A DNA stretch of 64,000 bases from Rhodanobacter sp. MP7CTX1 (GTDB lineage: Bacteria; Pseudomonadota; Gammaproteobacteria; Xanthomonadales; Rhodanobacteraceae): NCBI RefSeq assembly GCF_014205795.1, contig NZ_JACHCN010000015.1, positions 55,316 to 119,315 of the forward strand, in the 5' to 3' direction. The notes under the pieces were generated by a model, which was given only the letters and a program-made list of their open reading frames with translations, was not told the DNA's origin and did not search any database. Position 1 is the stretch's first letter; each line of letters begins with the position of its first letter. Of the stretch, positions 58,552-64,000 are shown one piece after another. Both the position numbers and the translations under genes were made by a program.

Positions 58552-59634
58552 TCATCCTGCGCCAGCCTTCAGCACCTCCACATCGGCGACCGGAAATCCT
58601 TCCTGCATGCGCCGCGCCACATGCACCAGCAGCAACAGCACCGGCACCTCGACCAGCGGTCCGATCACTGCGGCGAACGCAACTTTGGAAGCCAATCCGA
58701 ACGCCGCGATCGCTACTGCAATCGCCAGCTCGAAATTGTTGCCGGCCGCCGTGAACGCCACCGCGGTGGTGCGTGGATAGTTCGCACCCACCCAGCGCGC
58801 CATGGCGAAGCTGACGCCGAACATCACGAAGAAATAGATGGTCAGCGGCAACGCCACGCGCAACGCATCCATGGGCAGCTGCAGCAACTCACCGCCCTTG
58901 AGGCTGAACATCGCGACGATGGTGAGCAACAACGCGATCAGCGTGATCGGCCCGATCCGCGGCAGGAAGCGCTCGGCATACCAGCGCTCGCCCTTCGCGC
59001 GCACCAGCAAGCGGCGCCCGAGCCAGCCGGCCGCAAACGGAATACCCAGGTAGATTAAAACCGCGCCGGCAATCGTGGTGAACTCCACGCGCACCACTTG
59101 TCCGGCCAGCCCGAACAGGGGCGGCAGCGCGCTGAGGAAAAACCACGCATACGCGCCGAACGTGAGCAGCTGGAAGATCGCGTTGAAAGCCACCAGCCCG
59201 GCGGCATACTGGTTGTCGCCGCCAGCCAGCTGATTCCACACCAGTACCATCGCTATGCAGCGCGCCAGCCCGATCAGGATCACCCCGGTCATGTATTCGG
59301 GACGGTCATGCAGAAACAGCACCGCCAGACCAAACATCAGCAACGGCCCGATCAGCCAGTTCTGCAGCAGCGACAGCCACAGCAGGCGGCGGTCGCGGAA
59401 TACTTGTGGCAAGGCTTCGTAGCGCACTTTGGCCAGTGGCGGATACATCATCAGTACCAGGCCAATCGCGATCGGCAGGTTGGTGCTGCCGATGCTCAAC
59501 CGATCCAGCGCAGCGGGCAGACCCTTGAATACGGTACCGAGTACGACGCCAAGCAACATCGCCGCGAAGATCCACAGCGTGAGCCAGCGGTCGAGAAACG
59601 AAAGACGCAAACGCGCCGCCGGTTCAGCCGCCAT
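58552..59634 (-). CDS. acr3: Arsenite efflux transporter ACR3
   Basis: A 360-residue inner membrane protein of the ACR3/BASS type with ten hydrophobic segments. The conserved Cys is in [15 protein letters not shown], and the second key region is [18 protein letters not shown] with the conserved Glu. Start [10 protein letters not shown] overlaps the arsC stop by 11 bases. It exports arsenite produced by ArsC. Confidence 0.93.
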   Translation of the reverse strand: MAAEPAARLRLSFLDRWLTLWIFAAMLLGVVLGTVFKGLPAALDRLSIGSTNLPIAIGLVLMMYPPLAKVRYEALPQVFRDRRLLWLSLLQNWLIGPLLMFGLAVLFLHDRPEYMTGVILIGLARCIAMVLVWNQLAGGDNQYAAGLVAFNAIFQLLTFGAYAWFFLSALPPLFGLAGQVVRVEFTTIAGAVLIYLGIPFAAGWLGRRLLVRAKGERWYAERFLPRIGPITLIALLLTIVAMFSLKGGELLQLPMDALRVALPLTIYFFVMFGVSFAMARWVGANYPRTTAVAFTAAGNNFELAIAVAIAAFGLASKVAFAAVIGPLVEVPVLLLLVHVARRMQEGFPVADVEVLKAGAG

Positions 59635-60169
59635 GGGAAGCTGCTCCCATCGTGACTGGGACACTGGAGGCCCCTTCAATGGTTCCGATGGCCTGCAACG
59701 CCGACTTCAACGCCGCAGGTTCAAGCCGGTGTATCGGCAATGCGACGAACGCGCTGATGCGGTTGTGCAGATAACCGCACGCCGCTACAAAAGCGGTCTT
59801 CTGCTCAAGCTCCGAGCCTTCGACTGCAGCAGGATCCTCGATGCCCCAGTGTGCCGTCACCGGATGGCCGAGCCATAGGGGGCAGGCTTCTCCCGCCGCG
59901 TTGTCGCAGACGGTGAAGATGAAATCCATGGTTGGCGCATCCGCCGACTCGAACTCATCCCAGCTCTTCGAGCGCAGACCATCGATGAGAAAATCGAGGC
60001 CGCGCAGGGTTTCGAGCGCCAGCGGGTGCACCGCACCCTTCGGATGGCTTCCGGCGGAATGCGCTCGAAACCGTCCATCGCCCATCTGGTTGAGCAGGCT
60101 CTCGGCCAGGATCGAGCGGGCCGAATTACCGGTACACAGAAACAGCACGTTGAACACGCGATCGGTCAT
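59624..60169 (-). CDS. arsC: Arsenate reductase ArsC (low-molecular-weight phosphatase family)
   Basis: A 181-residue protein. The P-loop Cys12 is in LCTGNSARS, and C88 and C95 lie in [15 protein letters not shown], the Cys triad layout of thioredoxin-coupled ArsC. About 40 residues beyond the usual end (residues 140-181) include a Leu/Ala-rich helix not needed for catalysis. The ATG overlaps the arsR stop (ATGA). Confidence 0.92.
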   Translation of the reverse strand: MTDRVFNVLFLCTGNSARSILAESLLNQMGDGRFRAHSAGSHPKGAVHPLALETLRGLDFLIDGLRSKSWDEFESADAPTMDFIFTVCDNAAGEACPLWLGHPVTAHWGIEDPAAVEGSELEQKTAFVAACGYLHNRISAFVALPIHRLEPAALKSALQAIGTIEGASSVPVTMGAASHGG

Positions 60170-60519
60170 GACTTCACCTTGGTCGATGGGGCGCACGATG
60201 CCAGCTCCGCGAGCAATGGCTTGCACAGGTTGGTGCTGCCGCCGCAACAGTCCTTGACCAGAAACAGAGTCAGGCTGCTCAGACAGGCCAAGTCGGCGCG
60301 ATAGATGATCGAGCGCCCCTGCCTTTCCGATCGTGCCAGCCCGGCACGCGTCAGTACCGCCAGATGCGTGGACATGGTGTTCTGCGGTATGTCGAGCGCG
60401 GCCGCTACGTCGCCCGCGGGCAGACCTTGCGGTTCATGACTGACCAGCAGGCGAAAGGTGTCGAGCCTGGTGCTTTGAGCGAGCGCTGCCAGCGCCAAAA
60501 TGGCTGATTCATTATCCAT
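60166..60519 (-). CDS. arsR: ArsR-family arsenite-responsive repressor
   Basis: A 117-residue winged-helix repressor. The recognition helix is in LDIPQNTMSTHLAVLTRAGL, and the wing in RQGRSIIYRAD. Cysteines 91, 92, 99 and 109 (KDCCGGSTNLCK) near the C-terminus replace the classic helix-3 site, as in the C-terminal type of arsenite sensors. The start MDNESAILAL was chosen. First gene of arsR-arsC-acr3 and probably autoregulated through the palindrome at its start. Confidence 0.93.
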   Translation of the reverse strand: MDNESAILALAALAQSTRLDTFRLLVSHEPQGLPAGDVAAALDIPQNTMSTHLAVLTRAGLARSERQGRSIIYRADLACLSSLTLFLVKDCCGGSTNLCKPLLAELASCAPSTKVKS

Positions 60520-60541
60520 ATATCCAGAATTACAGATATAT
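60518..60541. promoter_or_regulatory. Candidate ArsR operator at the arsR start
   Basis: ATATATC (60518-60524) and GATATAT (60535-60541) form an inverted repeat with a 10-base spacer, directly at and upstream of the arsR ATG. The symmetry and position suit an ArsR dimer site overlapping the promoter or ribosome binding site. Confidence 0.6.
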
Positions 60542-60560
60542 TTGTTCCACGCAAGGAGCT

Positions 60561-60600
60561 GCAACGCAGAAGCCCCGCACAGGCGGGGCTTCTGCGTTGC
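60561..60600. terminator. Long perfect hairpin between dksA and arsR
   Basis: GCAACGCAGAAGCCCCGC and its complement form an 18-bp perfect stem with a four-base loop. It lies 19 bases after the dksA stop on the minus strand. There is no strong T-run, but the stem is stable. The GAAGCCCCGC core is like that of the terminator at 31561. Confidence 0.75.
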
Positions 60601-60618
60601 CATAACAAATACGGGGAC

Positions 60619-61839
60619 TCAGTCGCCCATCTGCTTCTGCAGATGCTCGCGGCGCTCCTGCGCATCCAGCGACAGCGTGGCGATCGGACGCGCATCGAGG
60701 CGTTCGACGCCAATTTCCTCGTCGGTCTCTTCGCAGAAGCCATAACTGCCTTCCTCGATCCGGCGCAGCGCCTTGTCGATCTTGGAGATCAGCTTGCGGT
60801 AGCGATCGCGGGTACGCAGTTCCAGCGAGTTCTCGGTTTCGCGCGTCGCGCGCTCGGCCTCGTCACCCACATCACGCACTTCGTCGCGCAGGTTGTCCAT
60901 GGTCTGGCGTGACTCTTCCACCAACTGATCGCGCCAGTCGCGAAGCTTGTTGCGGAAATAGGCCAGATGCTGCGGGTTCATGTACTCCTCATTACTTGAG
61001 GGGTGATAACCCTTGGGCAGAGTGATGGTACTGGTGGAGGGCAGCGCGTAGCGGCCATCTTCACGAGTAATCCCGTTGTCTAGTTTTTTTGTAGCCAATT
61101 TATTCATTGAGGACGGCGAATTTTTCTGATGTGTGTTGGAGGATGCATGACGCGCGGTGGCCGGGGCCGATCGCGGTGTCACCATGGCAGTGGCGCTCGC
61201 CACCTTGCCTTTGAAAAGGTTGGTCGCGGGTGCCGGGGATGTGCTTTTTGGTACAGCCTGAACCGGTGCGGGCTTGGCGGTCGGCTTGACGGGTGCAGCC
61301 TTGATCGGTTGGGCGGGTTTGCTGACGGGTTTGGCCGCTGGTTTCGCAGCTTGCTTGACCGGTGCGGCGGCCTTTTTGGCCACCGGCTTCTCAGCGACTT
61401 TCTTTGCGATGGGCTTCTTCACGGCGGATTGCTTGACCACAGCCTTGGGGGCCGGGACCTTCTTGGCGGAAATCTTGTTGGGCTTGGCGGCAGCTTTCTT
61501 TGCCACCACTTTCTTTGCTGCAGGCCTCTTGGCGGGACTGGCTTTTTTCGGTTGCGGCTTGGACACGGCGGAGGCTTTCTTGGACACGGGTTTGGTGACG
61601 ACTTTCTTGGCTGCCGGCTTGGCCGCCGGCTTTTTCACCGCCACCGGCTTCGTCGCAGCCTTCTTGGCAGGCTTGGCCGCAGCATGGGCAGTCTTGGTTG
61701 GTGCCTTGGTGGTGCTCTTCACACTACGCCCCTTTGTGGCAGCCGAACTCGATTTGCCGGCTTTGGCGTCATGCGCCTTGGCCGAAGTCTTGCCTTTTTG
61801 CGCCTTGGCGGCGGTTGAACCATGCGTCGTTTTCGCCAT
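60619..61839 (-). CDS. dksA: DksA with long Lys/Ala/Pro-rich (histone H1-like) N-terminal extension
   Basis: 406 residues. The last 145 are DksA, the RNA polymerase secondary-channel factor acting with ppGpp: YMNPQHLAYFRNKLRDWRDQ, the coiled-coil tip DEAERATRETE and the C-terminal ARPIATLSLDAQERREHLQK. The zinc-finger region YGFCEETDEEIGVERLDARP keeps only one of four cysteines, so zinc binding is unlikely. Residues 1-250 are repeats of AAKK, KPAAK and VAKK type, likely unstructured and DNA or RNA binding. An extension of this kind is known in the Xanthomonadales. Repeat number may vary between strains. Confidence 0.92.
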   Translation of the reverse strand: MAKTTHGSTAAKAQKGKTSAKAHDAKAGKSSSAATKGRSVKSTTKAPTKTAHAAAKPAKKAATKPVAVKKPAAKPAAKKVVTKPVSKKASAVSKPQPKKASPAKRPAAKKVVAKKAAAKPNKISAKKVPAPKAVVKQSAVKKPIAKKVAEKPVAKKAAAPVKQAAKPAAKPVSKPAQPIKAAPVKPTAKPAPVQAVPKSTSPAPATNLFKGKVASATAMVTPRSAPATARHASSNTHQKNSPSSMNKLATKKLDNGITREDGRYALPSTSTITLPKGYHPSSNEEYMNPQHLAYFRNKLRDWRDQLVEESRQTMDNLRDEVRDVGDEAERATRETENSLELRTRDRYRKLISKIDKALRRIEEGSYGFCEETDEEIGVERLDARPIATLSLDAQERREHLQKQMGD

Positions 61840-61954
61840 ATCCCTTCACCGTTATTGGCCGTGGCGGCCGGGTGTTATAGCCCAAGTGTCCTACACCAGC
61901 AAGCTCGCATCTGGAATACTTGTACCACTACATGCCGCAAGCTGTGCCGGCAAC

Positions 61955-62227
61955 GTGAATGTCTTGACCAAATTGATACTGTGGTTGCTCCGTTTGTACA
62001 AGCGCTGGCTCAGTCCGTTGCTCGGACCGAGCTGCCGTTTCCATCCCAGCTGCTCAGATTATGCACGGATTGCGGTTACACGCTTCGGTCCGTGGCGCGG
62101 CAGCCTGTTGGCAGGTTGGCGGCTGCTACGCTGTCAGCCATTGTGCACCGGTGGTGAAGACCCGGTACCCGAACAATTCCATTATCCACCTTGCCGTTGC
62201 CCAGGAGATTCCCCCGATGTCCACTGA
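61955..62227 (+). CDS. yidD: Membrane protein insertion efficiency factor YidD
   Basis: About 90 residues. The motif LLRLYKRWLSPLLGPSCRFH, then PSCSDYARIAV and LLRCQPLCTGGEDPVP, is diagnostic. Possible starts are a GTG at 61955 and a TTG at 61964, with no strong ribosome binding site. YidD is usually near rnpA-yidC; here it is alone ahead of pyrC and overlaps it by 11 bases, suggesting cotranscription. Confidence 0.85.
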   Translation: MNVLTKLILWLLRLYKRWLSPLLGPSCRFHPSCSDYARIAVTRFGPWRGSLLAGWRLLRCQPLCTGGEDPVPEQFHYPPCRCPGDSPDVH

Positions 62228-63569
62228 ATGGCTGATCAAGAACGCCGAACTGGTCAACGAAGGCCGTCGTTTCCACGCCGACCTGCGTGTGAAGGATGGC
62301 CGCATCGAGACCATTGCTGGCGACCTTGACGCGCGCCCCGGCGAGCAGGTGATCGACGCCAGCGGCCTGTGGTTGCTGCCGGGAATGATCGACGACCAGG
62401 TGCATTTCCGCGAACCCGGCTTGACCCACAAGGCCGATACCTGGCATGAGTCGCGCGCCTGCGCGGCCGGTGGCATCACCAGCTTCATGGAAATGCCGAA
62501 CACCCGGCCGCCGGCGCTCGATCGCGACACGCTGGAGGCGAAGTACACCCGCGCCGCGGAAACCTCGGCGGTGAACTATGCCTATTACATGGGCGCCAGC
62601 AACGACAACCTGGAAGCGATCCGCGCACTCGACCCGAAGGCGGCGCCTGGCGTGAAAGTGTTCATGGGCGCCTCCACCGGCAACATGCTGGTGGACAACC
62701 CGGAAACCCTCGACGGCATCTTCCGCGACTGCCCTACCCCGATCATCACGCATTGCGAAGACACCCCGATGATCGACGCGCTGCATGCGAAGGCACGCGA
62801 AAAGTACGGCGACGACATTCCCGCATGGGAGCACCCGCTGATCCGCTCGCGCGAGGCCTGCATCAAGTCGACCCGGCTGGCGATCTCGCTGGCGCAGAAA
62901 CATGGCACCCGCCTGCACGTGCTGCACATCTCCACCGCCGACGAGCTGGCGCTGTTTCAGCCGGGTCCGATCGTGCATCAAGACGGTTCGCGCAAACGGA
63001 TCACCGCCGAAACCTGCGTGCACTTCCTGCACTTCGATGATCGCGACTACGAACGACTCGGCTTCCTGATCAAGTGCAACCCGGCGATCAAGACCTCGGC
63101 CGACCGCGAAGCCATCATCAAGGCGCTAGCCGAAGGCCGGATCGACGTGCTGGCCACCGATCACGCACCGCACCTGCTGGAAGAGAAGGCACAGAAATAC
63201 GACAACGCCCCGTCCGGCCTGCCGCTGGTGCAGTTTGCGTTGCAGGCGGCGCTGCAGCGGGTGTTCGAAGGCAAGCTGACGCTGGAGCGTGCGGTCGAAT
63301 CCGTCACCCATGCCCCGGCCACGCTGTTCGACGTTGAGCACCGCGGTTACCTGCGCGAAGGCTACGCGGCCGACCTGGTTCTGGTCGATCCGAACAAGCC
63401 GCACACCGTGACCCGCGCCGAAGTGCTGTCCAAGTGCGGCTGGTCCCCATTCGAAGGCGAAACATTCCACAGCTCGATCCACAGCACTTTCGTCAATGGG
63501 CAGCGCGTATGGGATGGCTCGAAGGTGGATGAAAGCGTGCGTGGGCAGCGGCTGACGTTTGCTCGGTGA
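62217..63569 (+). CDS. pyrC: Dihydroorotase
   Basis: A 450-residue amidohydrolase of pyrimidine synthesis, of the longer class I type. The metal motif is DDQVHFREPGLTHK, with a second His set in THCEDTPM and LHVLHISTAD, and the catalytic Asp in VLATDHAPH. CAGGAG lies before the ATG at MSTEWLIKN. The upstream open frame belongs to yidD sequence in another phase. Confidence 0.93.
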   Translation: MSTEWLIKNAELVNEGRRFHADLRVKDGRIETIAGDLDARPGEQVIDASGLWLLPGMIDDQVHFREPGLTHKADTWHESRACAAGGITSFMEMPNTRPPALDRDTLEAKYTRAAETSAVNYAYYMGASNDNLEAIRALDPKAAPGVKVFMGASTGNMLVDNPETLDGIFRDCPTPIITHCEDTPMIDALHAKAREKYGDDIPAWEHPLIRSREACIKSTRLAISLAQKHGTRLHVLHISTADELALFQPGPIVHQDGSRKRITAETCVHFLHFDDRDYERLGFLIKCNPAIKTSADREAIIKALAEGRIDVLATDHAPHLLEEKAQKYDNAPSGLPLVQFALQAALQRVFEGKLTLERAVESVTHAPATLFDVEHRGYLREGYAADLVLVDPNKPHTVTRAEVLSKCGWSPFEGETFHSSIHSTFVNGQRVWDGSKVDESVRGQRLTFAR

Positions 63570-63740
63570 GGGCTGGCCCGATGATGTTCGGGCTGCGCGC
63601 CTGCGTGCGAAGCAACCAAATCGCGTAAACGGATTACGGGAAGTCTGCCGACCGGCTTTGCGTCATCGCAGATGACGCACCCGAGTGCGAGCAGGATGCT
63701 CGCCGCTCTTCGGGGCCCCTGTGCGGCGGTGAGGTGTGGA

Positions 63741-63905
63741 CGAAAAGGCCCGCAGGGGGATCGACATGGATGTCGATCCCTTTTCGTCAGGACAGGAGTC
63801 CTGTCGAAAAGCCCGGCAGCACCTCACGGACTTGCTGGGCCTTCATGCCCAGCAAGCGCCAAGCGGGGTGGCCTTCTCTTTTGGTTACTTTTCTCTTGGC
63901 CACGC
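63741..63905. repeat. Multi-hairpin dispersed repeat, probably interrupted by an IS
   Basis: Perfect palindromes follow each other: GGGATCGACAT/ATGTCGATCCC (63757-63780) nested in CGAAAAGG/CCTTTTCG (63741-63786), GACAGGA/TCCTGTC (63791-63805) and TTGCTGGGC/GCCCAGCAA (63832-63855). After these comes a T-rich stretch, CTTTTGGTTACTTTTCTC. Sequences of this kind recur in Xanthomonadales genomes from memory. ORFs in it are spurious. Confidence 0.55.
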
Positions 63906-64000
63906 TGTATAGACCGGAGACACGGGTAACAGACGTGCCAAGACATGGGTTACACCTCGGCAGGAGTTCATTGCCTGATCGAGGTGTCGTTCCATGCCCT
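63906..64000 (+). mobile_element. Left end of a probable IS481-family insertion sequence (cut by the window)
   Basis: From TGTATAGACCGG at 63906 the composition changes. The internal direct repeat GACACGGGTAACA/GACATGGGTTACA is followed by CTCGGCAGGAG. An ATG CCC T.. near 63993 fits the MPW-type start of IS481 transposases. The family call is from resemblance to IS481 leader sequences; only 95 bases are visible. Confidence 0.4.

Noticed and set aside
60561..60600. Possible small RNA from the 18-bp perfect hairpin
   Set aside because: No promoter next to it and its position right after dksA fits a terminator.
63672..63929. 85-codon ORF in the right-edge repeat
   Set aside because: It runs through palindromes and into the putative IS end; typical spurious ORF of this repeat.

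Overview
The window reads as chromosome of a high-GC gammaproteobacterium of the Xanthomonadales, most likely family Rhodanobacteraceae (Rhodanobacter/Dyella-like). This is inferred from the N-acetylcitrulline type of arginine pathway (N-acetylornithine carbamoyltransferase, fused N-acetylglutamate synthase/kinase), the murJ-ribF-ileS-lspA-ispH order, a DksA with a long Lys/Ala/Pro-rich extension, and GTAG/GTGG-type REP elements. No species can be named from the sequence alone.

Region 1-9.07 kb is an integrated, satellite-like island lying against the 3' end of tRNA-Thr(CGT). It holds a tyrosine integrase, a coupled small gene, an AlpA-type regulator, a primase-helicase, two exported proteins, an XRE regulator beside a 59-bp palindrome, and the 3' part of a protein cut by the left edge. 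The second attachment site must lie to the left of the window.

Region 9.1-24.9 kb is mostly core: ispH, lspA, ileS, ribF and murJ (minus strand), an autotransporter gene between murJ and rpsT, rpsT with a UUG start and tandemly repeated terminators, two tandem Sel1-repeat proteins, and a feoA-feoB-small Cys-rich gene operon behind a good Fur box.

Region 25-44.3 kb is catabolic and accessory: a leucine degradation cluster (liuC, a VOC protein, liuD, liuE), small acetyltransferases, two RcnB-like periplasmic proteins, an SDR dehydrogenase, the EF-P paralogue EfpL, a FUSC transporter, a sulfotransferase, kynurenine-pathway genes (ACMSD, an exported protein, kynU) and a large secreted S53 peptidase.

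Region 44.6-55.8 kb is one long minus-strand operon: argF'-paiB-like-osmC-argG-argE-argB(NAGS/K)-argC-argH-cupin-proB-proA. Its leader has the parts of a ribosome-mediated attenuator: a 34-codon ORF with three Arg codons in four positions, an 8-bp antiterminator pairing that overlaps the leader stop codon, and an intrinsic terminator before argF'. This is the most interesting signal in the window.

Region 55.9-64 kb carries a glycine-zipper protein, cysS, sufE, an arsR-arsC-acr3 arsenic operon with a visible operator, the extended dksA, overlapping yidD and pyrC, and at the right edge a multi-hairpin dispersed repeat that seems to be interrupted by the start of an IS481-like insertion sequence.
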